A DNA stretch of 64,000 nt from Solobacterium sp. (GTDB lineage Bacteria; Bacillota_I; Bacilli_A; Erysipelotrichales; Erysipelotrichaceae). The stretch covers positions 1-64,000 of the forward strand of contig JAFRCE010000004.1 in assembly GCA_017404505.1 (NCBI GenBank). Direction: 5' to 3'. The notes beneath the pieces were generated by a model. That model had not been told where the DNA came from and did no database searches. It saw only the letters and a program-made list of their open reading frames with translations. Each line of letters starts with the position of its first letter. Within the stretch, counting starts at the first letter, position 1. Made by a program: the position numbers and the translations under genes. Of this stretch, positions 8,526-18,600 are shown piece after piece.

Positions 8526-9923
8526 ATGGAAAAGAAACCCGTAAAAATCGTTACCATCGGCGGCGGCAGCAGCTACACTCCGGAACTGATGGAAGGCTTC
8601 ATCAAGCGTTATGATGAACTGCCGATCAGAGAAATCTGGCTGTGTGACGTGGAAGCCGGCAAAGAAAAACTGGAAATCGTCGGCACTATGGCGCAGCGTA
8701 TGTGGGATGCCACACCGTATGACGTCAAGGTTCATCTGACCCTCGACCGCAGAGAAGCACTGCCGGGCGCTGACTTCGTCACGACCCAGTTCCGTGTCGG
8801 TCTGCTCGACGCCCGTATCAAAGACGAAAGAATTCCGCTGTCCTACGGCATGCTTGGTCAGGAGACCAACGGTGCCGGCGGTATGTTCAAGGCTTTCCGT
8901 ACTATTCCGGTCATTCTGAGCATCATTGAGGACATGAAGGAACTCTGCCCGGATGCCTGGCTGATCAACTTCACCAATCCGTCCGGTATGGTCACCGAAG
9001 CGGCCATCAAATGGGGCGGCTGGAAGAAGACGGTCGGTCTGTGCAATGTGCCGGTCGGCGCTCTGATGAAGGAGCCGCCGCAGTTCGGTCTGACCGAAAG
9101 AGAATGTATCCACCAGTTCGCCGGTCTGAACCACTTCCATTACCACAAGGTCACTGACCAGCAGGGCAATGATCTGACCGACAAGCTGATCGACAATATG
9201 TATGATCCGACAGTTGATGACGGCACACCGGCCAACATCTTCGAATGCAAGTTCCTCAAGGATCATCTCAAGCAGATTCAGCTGATTCCGTGCGGATATC
9301 ACCGTTACTACTACATGCACGACGAAATGCTCAAGCATTCCATCGAAGAATTCAACACGGTCGGAACCCGCGCCCAGCAGGTCAAGCAGACGGAAGCTGA
9401 ACTGTTTGAACTCTACAAGGATCCGAATCTGAACTACAAGCCGGAACAGCTGTCCAAGCGCGGCGGTGCTCATTATTCCGATGCCGCCTGCGAATGCATC
9501 TGCTCCATCTATAATGACAAGCGCACCCATATGGTCGTTTCCACCCAGAACAACGGCGCGATCAGCGATCTGCCGTATGACTGCATCGTTGAGATTTCCT
9601 GCATCATCACCGGCAAGGGCCCGATGCCGCTGACCTGGGGCAAGTTCCACGCCAGTGAAAGAGGTTATGTGCAGATGATGAAGGCCATGGAAGAGTGCGT
9701 TATCGAAGCAGCCGTTACCGGCAATTACGGCTTGGCACTGGCAGCCTTCGAAATGAACCCGATGGTTGAACACGGCCATGTCGCACAGACAGTTCTGAAT
9801 GAACTGCTGGTTGCCCACGAAAAATACCTGCCGCAGTTTGCCGACAAGATCGCTGAACTGAAGGCGGAAGGCGTTTATCCGAAGGATCCGGTCGTTCAGG
9901 ATCTGCTGGCCAACGGTAAATAA
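8526..9923 (+). CDS. 6-phospho-beta-glucosidase, glycoside hydrolase family 4
   Basis: 465 aa from ATG 8526, chosen for the AGGAGAGG sequence about 10 nt upstream; the frame is open further upstream, but that part has no homology. The N-terminal NAD-binding motif is TIGGGSSYTPEL, followed by NFTNPSGMVTEA, the metal-site Cys in GLCNVPVG and His in GLNHFHYHK, all diagnostic of GH4. The enzyme uses NAD+ and a divalent metal in an oxidation-elimination mechanism on phosphorylated disaccharides delivered by PTS. The alpha or beta specificity cannot be decided firmly by eye. A strong terminator follows. Confidence 0.93.
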   Translation: MEKKPVKIVTIGGGSSYTPELMEGFIKRYDELPIREIWLCDVEAGKEKLEIVGTMAQRMWDATPYDVKVHLTLDRREALPGADFVTTQFRVGLLDARIKDERIPLSYGMLGQETNGAGGMFKAFRTIPVILSIIEDMKELCPDAWLINFTNPSGMVTEAAIKWGGWKKTVGLCNVPVGALMKEPPQFGLTERECIHQFAGLNHFHYHKVTDQQGNDLTDKLIDNMYDPTVDDGTPANIFECKFLKDHLKQIQLIPCGYHRYYYMHDEMLKHSIEEFNTVGTRAQQVKQTEAELFELYKDPNLNYKPEQLSKRGGAHYSDAACECICSIYNDKRTHMVVSTQNNGAISDLPYDCIVEISCIITGKGPMPLTWGKFHASERGYVQMMKAMEECVIEAAVTGNYGLALAAFEMNPMVEHGHVAQTVLNELLVAHEKYLPQFADKIAELKAEGVYPKDPVVQDLLANGK

Positions 9924-9931
9924 TTCTCTGT

Positions 9932-9960
9932 AAGCCGGGGGCATGTACCCCGGCTTTTTT
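9932..9960 (+). terminator. Terminator after the GH4 gene
   Basis: AAGCCGGGG and CCCCGGCTT form a 9-bp stem with a 7-nt loop followed by TTTT. Confidence 0.9.
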
Positions 9961-9974
9961 CTCCCGGAGTGATC

Positions 9975-11027
9975 ATGACATTTACGATCAATGGAAACAC
10001 CCTGAAAAAGTATGAAGGAAATGAAGAACACGTAATCATTCCCGATGGTGTCGAAGCCATCGCTGATTATGCTTTTTATGGTGCGCATCAGCTGCGGACC
10101 GTGACGTTCCCCGCCAGTCTGAAGGAAATTGGTTCCGATGTTTTTTATGACTGTGAGGAACTGAGAGAAGCGGATATACCGGACAGTGTGTATTACATGG
10201 GATCGGCTGTCTTCTCACGCTGCCGGAAACTCGGGAAGGTCCGCTTTTCGAAAAAACTGACATCCCTGCCCAAGATCACGTTCTATCAGTGTGACAGTCT
10301 GCAGGAAGTCATCCTGCCGCCGCGTCTGCGCCGCATCAGCCGGGCCTGCTTTCAGCAATGCCGTCAGCTTCGGGAAATACAGCTTCCCGAAACCGTCAAA
10401 GTCATTGAGGAAAACGCTTTTGACGATTGTGTGTCCCTGCAGAAGATCACTCTGCCGGACGGTATTGAGGAACTGCATCCCAATGTGTTTTTCAACTGTT
10501 CCTCTTTACAGGAAATCAATCTGCCGGCTTCTCTGAAACAGATCGGCAAAGGTGCTCTGGAGACACACGGCAAGATCCGGATCGACGCGGATGAGAGTGT
10601 CTATCTGGCGGCCGGCATGTTCGAGAACAACTGGAACATGAACTGGAATTTCGGCGCCAACGGCCGTTACAACGGCCGCAACGAGGACAACTATCAGCTT
10701 CATGATTCCTGGCTCGTCAACCTTGATCTTGAACAGTGGAAGCCGCTGGCCCGGGTCATACTGGCTGTCAATTATCTGGAAAGTTTCCGCCGTTCTGTGC
10801 CGGAGTTTGATATCTTCATTCTCGCAAACCGGGAAGAGGTACTCGAAAAGATCATTTCCGAAAAACGTTTTACAGCCCTCCATCAGGCATTGGACCATCA
10901 ACTTGTCACACCTGACATCCTGCAGCCCTATCTTGCCAGGATCCATGATCCGAAAGAGCGGGCTCTCCTGATGCAGGAAAGGCACACAGCCCACGAAGAA
11001 GAGGAAGATCTGCTCGATCTTCTGTAA
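9975..11027 (+). CDS. BspA-type leucine-rich repeat protein
   Basis: 350 aa from ATG 9975, chosen because CGGAG at 9965-9969 lies 5 nt upstream. Residues 10-190 are LRR_5 repeats of about 23 residues with the pattern I..YAF..C..L..V.LP..L..I (FYDCEELREADIPDSV, FQQCRQLREIQLPETV, FDDCVSLQKITLPDGI, FFNCSSLQEINLPASL). There is no signal peptide, so it is probably cytoplasmic. The C-terminal 150 residues are helical with an acidic tail. It is followed after 14 bp by a VWA gene and then a MoxR ATPase, so it is likely a substrate-recognition or scaffold partner of that pair. The exact role is unknown. Confidence 0.8.
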   Translation: MTFTINGNTLKKYEGNEEHVIIPDGVEAIADYAFYGAHQLRTVTFPASLKEIGSDVFYDCEELREADIPDSVYYMGSAVFSRCRKLGKVRFSKKLTSLPKITFYQCDSLQEVILPPRLRRISRACFQQCRQLREIQLPETVKVIEENAFDDCVSLQKITLPDGIEELHPNVFFNCSSLQEINLPASLKQIGKGALETHGKIRIDADESVYLAAGMFENNWNMNWNFGANGRYNGRNEDNYQLHDSWLVNLDLEQWKPLARVILAVNYLESFRRSVPEFDIFILANREEVLEKIISEKRFTALHQALDHQLVTPDILQPYLARIHDPKERALLMQERHTAHEEEEDLLDLL

Positions 11028-11041
11028 GGGAAGGAGCGTCT

Positions 11042-12451
11042 ATGGATGAAGAACTGATTCAGATCAGCGAAGAAATCTTCCGCCAGGTGATCTCCCGTCT
11101 GACATTGCATCTGCGCTTTATGGATATCGCCCTCAACCGCTATGTTTTCGCGGCGGATGCGACCGAGTTCAGATGCGACGGAAGAGTGTTTCATTATGCG
11201 CCGATCGCCCTGATCAAAATGTACCGCAACGATCCCCGGAAAATCACCAGAGGCTATCTGCATATCGTCCTGCATTCCGTTTTCCAGCATCCTTTCTTTG
11301 CCGAAAACCGGAAGCCGTCATTATGGAATCTGGCCAGCGATATCGCGGTTGAAGGGGCAATCAGCGATCTTCGGCTGGAGTGCACGGAAACAGACGCTGA
11401 GAAAGAAGCGGAAATGCAGCGGATCATCAGCCGGATCAAAGAGGATCTGCCGGTCTTTACCGCCCAGAAGATCTATCACTGGCTGGAAGACAGACAGGCT
11501 GACGAAATCAAACTGATGGCGCCGCTGTTTCACTTCGACGAACATGATACCTGGTATCTTCTGCGCAATGTCACCGGCAGCCGGGAAAAGCTGTTCGGCG
11601 ACGAAGTGAAGGACGATGCCGCCAATGCCGGCAATAATATCTTTGACAAAGCGTCGCACGATACCGGTGAAAAGAAGGAAGGGGAGGACCCCACTGCCAA
11701 GGACGCCGAGATCCGGCAGATCAAAAACGCTCTGAAAGACTGGCAGGAGATCTCCGAAAAGATCGAAACGGATCTCGAGACTTTCCAGAAGGAGCACGGT
11801 GACAGGACGGAGGCAATGGTCCAGTCGCTCACCGCTCTGCACCGGGAAAAATATGACTACTCGACCTTCCTCAGGAAATTCATGCAGAGCGGCGAAAAAC
11901 TGCAGATCAATGACGAGGACTTCGATAATATCTTCTATACCTACGGTCTGCAGCTGTATGAAAACCTGCCGCTGATCGAACCTCTGGAATACAAGGAGAC
12001 AGACAGTGTGAAGGAACTGGTCATCGCCATCGATACCTCCGGTTCCGTGCAGGGTGAGACCGTGCAGTCATTCCTGCAGAAGACATACAACCTGTTTCTG
12101 CAGCGGGAAAATTTCTTCTCCCGCTTCAATATCCACATCATTCAGTGTGACATGGTCATCCGTGATATCGCCGTGATCCAGACCCCGCGCCAGTTCACGC
12201 ATTACATTGAGAACGTTGAAATCAAGGGTCTGGGCGGAACCGATTTCCGGCCGGTCTTCAATTATGTTGAAGAAGAGATCCGCAGTCACCATTTCCGCAA
12301 ACTGGCCGGTATCCTCTATTTCACCGACGGTGACGGTGTCTACCCCAAATACAAACCATCCTGCAAAACCGCCTTCCTTTTCACGGAAGACAGAAAAGAT
12401 ATAACGGTGCCGCCATGGGCCATTAAATATATTCTGGAAGGAGAAGAATAA
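11042..12451 (+). CDS. VWA-domain protein, COG3864-like
   Basis: 469 aa. The N-terminal half resembles the DUF2201 putative metallopeptidase region: the segment LHIVLHSVFQHPFF (near residue 78) has HxxxH-like spacing. The C-terminal half carries a von Willebrand A domain with MIDAS motif AIDTSGSVQ near residue 328, a GGTDF threonine loop and a TDGDG loop. In the MoxR-VWA pairs an AAA+ ATPase remodels a target through the VWA protein. It lies 14 bp after the LRR gene and 1 bp before the MoxR gene, so the three are one operon. The target is unknown. Confidence 0.83.
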   Translation: MDEELIQISEEIFRQVISRLTLHLRFMDIALNRYVFAADATEFRCDGRVFHYAPIALIKMYRNDPRKITRGYLHIVLHSVFQHPFFAENRKPSLWNLASDIAVEGAISDLRLECTETDAEKEAEMQRIISRIKEDLPVFTAQKIYHWLEDRQADEIKLMAPLFHFDEHDTWYLLRNVTGSREKLFGDEVKDDAANAGNNIFDKASHDTGEKKEGEDPTAKDAEIRQIKNALKDWQEISEKIETDLETFQKEHGDRTEAMVQSLTALHREKYDYSTFLRKFMQSGEKLQINDEDFDNIFYTYGLQLYENLPLIEPLEYKETDSVKELVIAIDTSGSVQGETVQSFLQKTYNLFLQRENFFSRFNIHIIQCDMVIRDIAVIQTPRQFTHYIENVEIKGLGGTDFRPVFNYVEEEIRSHHFRKLAGILYFTDGDGVYPKYKPSCKTAFLFTEDRKDITVPPWAIKYILEGEE

Positions 12452-12452
12452 T

Positions 12453-13919
12453 ATGCATATACAGGAAGCCAAAAACCAGATCAGAAACGCCGTCATTGCC
12501 TATGGCACCAAAGATGAACACGGCCGCTGGCGCATCCCGATCGAGAAACAGCGTCCGATCTTTCTGGTCGGTGCCCCCGGCATCGGCAAGACAGCCATTG
12601 TTGAACAGATCGCCTCCGAGCTGGACCTGGGCTTTGTGTCCTATGCGATGACACACCATACCAGACAGAGCGCGCTGGGTCTGCCGTTTATTGAAAAGAA
12701 GGAATATGGCGGTAAAGAATACAGTGTTTCCGAATACACGATGAGTGAGATCATCGCCAGTGTCTACGAGGAGATGAAGGCGACATCCAAGGAGATGGGC
12801 ATATTGTTCCTCGATGAAATCAACTGTGTTTCCGAAACGCTGGCACCTTCCATGCTGCAGTTTTTGCAGTACAAGACGTTCGGCCGTCATAAGGTTCCGG
12901 ACGGCTGGATCGTCGTTACAGCCGGCAATCCGCCGGAATTCAATGACTCCGTGCGGGAATTTGATATTGCCATGCTTGACCGTCTGAAGAAGATCGAAGT
13001 CGAGCCGGACTTTGAAGTGTGGAAGGGATTCGCCGTGAAGAATCATGTTCACCCGGTTGTCCTTTCCTACCTTGAAATCAAGAACCAGTATTTCTACCGG
13101 GTGACGACGACAGTGGACGGCAAGTCATTTGTGACGGCGCGAGCCTGGGATGACCTGAGCCAGATGATCTTCCTCTATGAAGAAAACCATCTGCCGGTCA
13201 ATCTGGATCTGATCAGTCAGTATGTACAGGATGAGGAAATCGCCAAAGACTTCGCCAATTACTATGATCTGTATCACAAATATGAATCCGACTATCAGAT
13301 CGTTGACATCCTGAATGGGGAAGTTAAGGAAGAAATCGTGAACCGCGCTTCGTCCGCCCGCTTTGACGAACGCCTGTCGCTGATCTCGCTGCTGCTGTCC
13401 ACCCTGGAAACCGAAGCGCTGCAGGTCAATCTGCGGCAGGACAGCCTGCGTACGGTTCTCAAGGAAATCAGACAGCTCAGCCCGCTGGATGCTGACAAAC
13501 TGCAGGCCAAGGTAGATCTCTGGAAAATGAAGAGTGAACTGACCGACGCGAAGGAACATGTCGACCTGGCATTTGCCTGCATGGATCTGTACGAAGAGCT
13601 GCTCAAGGAGACAAAGAGCGGCAAAGATGAGGAACAGCTGAAAGACGGACTGCGGACAAGAGTCATGAAGCTGAAAGAAGACACAGCTCTGCTGAAGCAG
13701 AAACTGACGAATGTCTTCGTCTTCTTCGAGAAGGCTTTCGCGGCCGGCCAGGAGATGCTGATACTGGTCAGTGAACTGACTGTCAGACCGGCTGTTTCCG
13801 CCTTTATCTATGCCCATGGCTGTGATAAATACTATGAATACAACCAGCAGCTGCTGTTTACTGATCAGCAGAATGCCCTGAACGAGAGAATCGACGCTCT
13901 CGACATGCTGGAGATATGA
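12453..13919 (+). CDS. MoxR-family AAA+ ATPase
   Basis: 488 aa. Walker A GAPGIGKT lies at residues 40-47 and Walker B ILFLDEINC near residue 113, followed by the sensor TAGNPPEF. The AAA core ends near residue 260; the remaining 230 residues are strongly helical and charged, longer than a typical 320-residue MoxR protein. The ATG lies directly behind the VWA stop. It should act with the VWA protein as a chaperone-like remodeller, with the LRR protein as a possible third part. A palindromic terminator follows at once. Confidence 0.88.
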   Translation: MHIQEAKNQIRNAVIAYGTKDEHGRWRIPIEKQRPIFLVGAPGIGKTAIVEQIASELDLGFVSYAMTHHTRQSALGLPFIEKKEYGGKEYSVSEYTMSEIIASVYEEMKATSKEMGILFLDEINCVSETLAPSMLQFLQYKTFGRHKVPDGWIVVTAGNPPEFNDSVREFDIAMLDRLKKIEVEPDFEVWKGFAVKNHVHPVVLSYLEIKNQYFYRVTTTVDGKSFVTARAWDDLSQMIFLYEENHLPVNLDLISQYVQDEEIAKDFANYYDLYHKYESDYQIVDILNGEVKEEIVNRASSARFDERLSLISLLLSTLETEALQVNLRQDSLRTVLKEIRQLSPLDADKLQAKVDLWKMKSELTDAKEHVDLAFACMDLYEELLKETKSGKDEEQLKDGLRTRVMKLKEDTALLKQKLTNVFVFFEKAFAAGQEMLILVSELTVRPAVSAFIYAHGCDKYYEYNQQLLFTDQQNALNERIDALDMLEI

Positions 13920-13946
13920 CAGATACCCGCGGGTATCTGTTTTTTC
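13919..13946 (+). terminator. Palindromic terminator after the MoxR gene
   Basis: ACAGATACCC and GGGTATCTGT form a 10-bp stem with a minimal GC loop and a run of T. It begins at the last base of the stop codon. Confidence 0.92.
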
Positions 13947-14008
13947 ATCGCATTCTGAATTATTCTTACCTATAATTTAGATAAACAGACGACAAGAGGA
14001 GGCAACCT

Positions 14009-15436
14009 ATGGCATACACGGCAGAGGAATACCGGCAGTGGATCCTGCAGCAGACAAATCCTTTCTACGAAATCAGTGAACCGAACGGGAATACCATACA
14101 GCTGGCAGCCGACTGCGGCACGGCTGAAATCGTCTTTCATGAGCTGGATATCATCGAACTGATGATCAAAAACAAAAAAGATGATTCCTATTCTTTCTAC
14201 CTGCACTTCCAGCTGCAGGAGCGTGAACACGCGCAGTCACTGTTCCGGGAAATGCAGACAACGCTTCTGAAACTCAAAGGGAAGCAGAAACTGAAGATCC
14301 TATTAAGCTGCACCGGCGGTCTGACGACGAATTATTTCGCCATGGAACTCAACAAGGCGGCGGAAACTCTGAAAATCGATTATGAGTTCAGCGCGGTTGC
14401 CTACAACCTGCTGTATGAGCAGGGCTTCGCTTATGACGTGATCCTGCTGGCTCCGCAGATTCATTATCTGTATGAAAAAGTCAGTTCGATCTTCCGGAAG
14501 ACACTTGTTCTGAAGATTCCGGCTGCCGTCTTCGCCCAGTACAATACCGGTGAACTGATCAACTTTGTAAAGGATGAATACGAAGCATACCGTAAAAAAG
14601 GGGTTCATGATCAGAAGAACGTCAATCCGGAAAAACCGTTTGACAACGATCTTCGTATTCTGACCCTGGCCTTTATCAACCACCGTGACATGTTCCGCAT
14701 TGCCTACCGGATCTACGATCACGGCAAAAAGACCCTGGATAAGGAAATCATCAAGGAAACCTTTGTCATCCGGGATATCGAAGACCTTCTGGACTATATC
14801 ACCGCCCGTCACAAGAAAATCGATGCCATCAGTATCGCCGTACCGGGCGTGACCTATCACGGCTTCCTGAATCATCCGGAACTGGGTTTTCTCAATCACC
14901 CGCTTGGCCAGTCTCTTTCCGAAAAATACGGCAAGCCGGTCGTTCTGGTCAATGACGTGAACGCGGTCGCCCAGGCCTACAGAGTCATGCATGAAAACTG
15001 TGACAACATGGTCTTCTACTTCCAGCCATTGGGTCTGGCCATTGGCGGAGCGGGCATTATCATCGACGGCAAACTGCGCCGCGGCTACAAGCACGCAGCC
15101 GGCGAAGTGGGACCGGTCGCGAAAGTATTCATACAGGATGCCGACAAAAAGATCTTCACACCGGGCGGCGCTCTGGAAATCGTCACGAAAAACCTGCTGG
15201 TATTCATCATGACGGTGGCACCGGAGAAAATCATTGTTTTCAGTACTCTGACCCCGAATATGGACGAACTGAGAGCGACCCTTGGCATGTATGTTTCCGA
15301 AGACTACATTCCGGAACTGATCCATGTCGACGAACTGAAGGAGTATATGCTGCCGGGCGCGATGATCCATTGCCTGGAGGTCATTAAGAGTGATCCGGAC
15401 TGGATCAGAGAAAACACCGTCATTGAATGTGACTGA
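14009..15436 (+). CDS. PTS IIB-like / ROK-like fusion protein
   Basis: 475 aa in three parts. Residues 1-92 are an unrecognised N-domain. Residues about 95-195 match lactose/cellobiose PTS IIB: ILLSCTGGLTTNY places Cys101 in the phospho-cysteine loop, and DVILLAPQIHYLYEKV matches the family's second half. Residues about 215-470 match ROK proteins (SIAVPGVT, VLVNDVNAVAQAYR with Asp316, GLAIGGAGIIIDG, AAGEVG). The ROK phosphate-1 DxGGT loop is replaced by LAFINHRDMFR and the CxCGxxGCxE zinc motif by a cysteine-free stretch, so sugar-kinase activity is doubtful. A phosphorylation-responsive sensor linked to PTS is inferred. RBS AGAGGAGG precedes it. Confidence 0.7.
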   Translation: MAYTAEEYRQWILQQTNPFYEISEPNGNTIQLAADCGTAEIVFHELDIIELMIKNKKDDSYSFYLHFQLQEREHAQSLFREMQTTLLKLKGKQKLKILLSCTGGLTTNYFAMELNKAAETLKIDYEFSAVAYNLLYEQGFAYDVILLAPQIHYLYEKVSSIFRKTLVLKIPAAVFAQYNTGELINFVKDEYEAYRKKGVHDQKNVNPEKPFDNDLRILTLAFINHRDMFRIAYRIYDHGKKTLDKEIIKETFVIRDIEDLLDYITARHKKIDAISIAVPGVTYHGFLNHPELGFLNHPLGQSLSEKYGKPVVLVNDVNAVAQAYRVMHENCDNMVFYFQPLGLAIGGAGIIIDGKLRRGYKHAAGEVGPVAKVFIQDADKKIFTPGGALEIVTKNLLVFIMTVAPEKIIVFSTLTPNMDELRATLGMYVSEDYIPELIHVDELKEYMLPGAMIHCLEVIKSDPDWIRENTVIECD

Positions 15437-15556
15437 TCAGAAGCTTTATGAATACATGACTTTCATGTCAACCGTAAGCTGAAATCTTTATCAGGAGGTG
15501 CTGCCTGTAAATGACGAATAACGTTCCGTTCATTTTGTATGAATAGAGAAAGTGCC

Positions 15557-15595
15557 TGTTTACAGCACTTTCATGAAAGATGGTGCCGAATGGCA
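15557..15595. repeat. Degenerate copy of tRNA-Thr 3' end and terminator (left arm)
   Basis: 39 bp matching 19231-19269 at 34 positions in direct orientation. It starts with the identical 16-mer TGTTTACAGCACTTTC and includes GGTGCC-ATGGCA, the complement of the tRNA acceptor end with CCA. It lies just past the 3' end of the DUF4062-NACHT gene. It looks like a distal attachment site or the scar of a tRNA duplication. Confidence 0.7.
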
Positions 15596-15627
15596 TACGG
15601 CAGAACACTGCATCTGCATCATCTGAT

Positions 15628-18600
15628 TCATATCATATGACGCAGAGTGCTTTCAATTGCGTCTGTTTCATTCTTCGGCCTGCGCTTCAGCCGTGCCAGG
15701 ATCAGTTTCCTGGCGTTGATCATATCCTGTGATCTGGCCAGTTTTCTCTGCTGTGCCTGGATCATATGCTCTTTATCTCCTTTTTCCCGATATACCGTTT
15801 CCAGTCCCGTCCAGACTGCATCAAGCATCTGCTCCGCCTGTGGAAGCTTCCATTTCTTCATGCATTCGTCAAGGGTGATCAGGGCAATATGGAAAACATT
15901 GCCGGAGACTTCCAGCATATCCTCTTTGAGCAGACCCTGTCCTTTCACCAGTGTATTGCCTGTTTCAATGCACAGGCGGACGAACATCCTGTGATAATAC
16001 GGCGTATTAAACAGAAGTACTGCCGGAATCATAGCCAGCACCCGGTTATAAATCAGGAAAACTCCGTCTTCATATACACTTCTGTTGTGCATGGCCGCCA
16101 TACAGCGTGCTAACCTGATGGCCGCTTCACAGTATAATGTCTGGTATTCTGCCGTATCGGAAGCTGTAATGATCCATTGATCGTGAACAGCTGCGTTCAC
16201 AGCTTCATCAAACGGATCACCGAGACCGGTCCGGCTGTAGTATACAGACCTTGCCAGATGATAGTGATGCATGACGATCCGGATTTCCATGGTAAAGGGA
16301 TATTTCTCAAATCTAATGACTTCCTTTTCCATGGCTTGCAGCCGCTTGCCGACCGTCGGAAGCGTTTCATCTGTGAACCATTTTTCATCATACAGAAGTT
16401 CACAGGCAACGGATGCCGCATCGATCACCAGCAGATGCATTTCATTGGTTCTCTTGCTTTCATACTGCCGGATTGCTTCCCGCAGACATGCTTCAGCACA
16501 TTGATAGACAAGATCACTGGGAAGTCCGTTTTCATCATGATAGGAGCGGACCAGACCGATCATTGTCCGGACAATACGGTCGGAAGGATCTTTTATACGG
16601 CGCCGTCCATTCTCATTTTCAGGTTCCGTAAGATCATATAGAATATGCGGACTGATGTTCAGAACATCTTCCACCATACCGGCATCACCCCATCTGCGAG
16701 CAAGCGATACATAAGCTGCCCTGAGAAGACAGCCTTCTGTTCCAGCCAGAATGCCGCATTGTATCATTCCCTGAACGATCGTCATAATATTGTAGGCTGT
16801 CACTTTAAGATCAAGTTCTCTGTCTTCCTGTGCCGGCGCAAGCTGTGAGGCAGCCCATTCGGCAAGGATCCTGAGTACAGGTGCCTTGCGCAGTTTTTCT
16901 TCCTCCGTAAATGTATGCCGGCAGTACCCGTCCAGCCAGTCTGTGAATGAGTCAAACGACTCATGCAGAAGAAGACTGATCTCGCGGGATGCCAGTTCAC
17001 TTAACTGCTGCGGCAGAGACGCAAGCTGTTCCATCAGTGGTATGAATTCTGATTCAAAGCTTTTCCTGTGCCAGATCAGCGCAGGATACTCTCGCAGCCG
17101 TACTTCATCATCTGCCGGCAGAGAGCGGATATAGTCCGCAAAGATTCCCTTCAGCTTTCCGGTATCGAGCCGTTTAAGCAGCCCGTCCCGCAGGCCGGCA
17201 TACATAAAGTCGATCGTGCCGTTTTCCCGGATAAAGAATATATGATTGATATAATTGATAAACTGTGAGAAGTGAAGACCGTAAAAGGGAAGAGAAGCAC
17301 GCTGTGCCAGTGTTTCCAGATCATTCTGTCTGAGACCATAACGGGATATGGACAGAAAGGCAAGAACACCCGCTATCTCCCTGTCACTGATCTGCCCGGC
17401 GATCTCCATCAGAAGCTCCACAGCCAGCTCATCTGTCCTGTCTCCAATCCGGTCCAGAAGAGAAAGCTGATATGCAGTGATATTGTCCATGCCGTCACCT
17501 GCTTCATGGATTTTACGGAAATCATCCTGATTCATGATCGACAATCTCTGCACGGCAAGTTCCATATACTGGGGACTGGCAGAAGACGCACGACTGATCA
17601 GGCTGTTCTGTACAGACGGGGCAAGCTGCTTGCCGCTGACCCGCAGGATCTCCTGCAGAGCAAGCTGTTTTTCCTCAGCGGAAGTCAGGTATCGGATATT
17701 CCAGCTTTCTTCATAGACACTTGGGAAAAAGCGGCTGTCAGAAACAATGAGGAAGCGCACCATCCGGTTTCCTTTTGCCGGAAAGAAGCCGAGACTGTTC
17801 CGCAGGCGGTCAGGAAACAGACGTTCGGCACCGTCCGCAATGAACAGAAGCGGCCTTCCATGATTGTGATTTTCTTTTTCCGCATAAAGATCGATCAGAC
17901 GCCGGAATATCACAAGGGCTCCCTCATCGCTGTAATCATCTCTTTCTGTATACGGATTGTTCAGACGGACTCTTTTTTCCATTTCATGAAGAAAGATCTT
18001 CAGAACAGAAGAAGCCGTGGATGATGCTCTGCTCATACCGCAGCGTATGACAACGGTATCCCAGCCGAATACATTCAGGATCTGACAGAGATATGCCGCA
18101 GCAGTCGTCTTGCCGGAACCTGCATCCCCGATCAGAAGATATCTGCCGATGCCATGATCTTCATCTTCAGATTCTTTACGGGAGATCAGTTCCCGCAAAA
18201 ATCCAAGGATATCTGTCTGGTTTGCCTTCAGGCCGGAAACAGCACTGACAAGCTCTGTTCGGTTTACCGTCTTACGGTAAGACAGTTTCCGGTCCAGGGC
18301 GCCAAGCTGGGACATATAGATCTCACCCTGCGCCCGGGCATGGATCTTTTCCAGGACACTGTTAAAAACCTGCGGTGAAAGAATCTCTGAGGCATCAGAA
18401 AGAAGATTTTTCTGCAGGTGTAATTCTTTTTCATAAGGGCCGAGTCCGGCTTCCGCTTCCCAGTCCGGCTGCAGATCATTTTTCAGGTCGCGGAGAACGG
18501 TTTCCGCAAATTCCTCAAGCCCGTTTACCTTCCGGCCATTCCAGAAAGCCTGATAGAAATGAACATGATCACCGCCAAGTTGAAGAATGCGATCCTTCAG

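Noticed and set aside
8241-10088. A 615-codon open frame on the minus strand
   Set aside because: It runs opposite the clear GH4 gene, has no ribosome site or homology, and its residue mix (His/Arg/Phe rich) is that of an antisense shadow.
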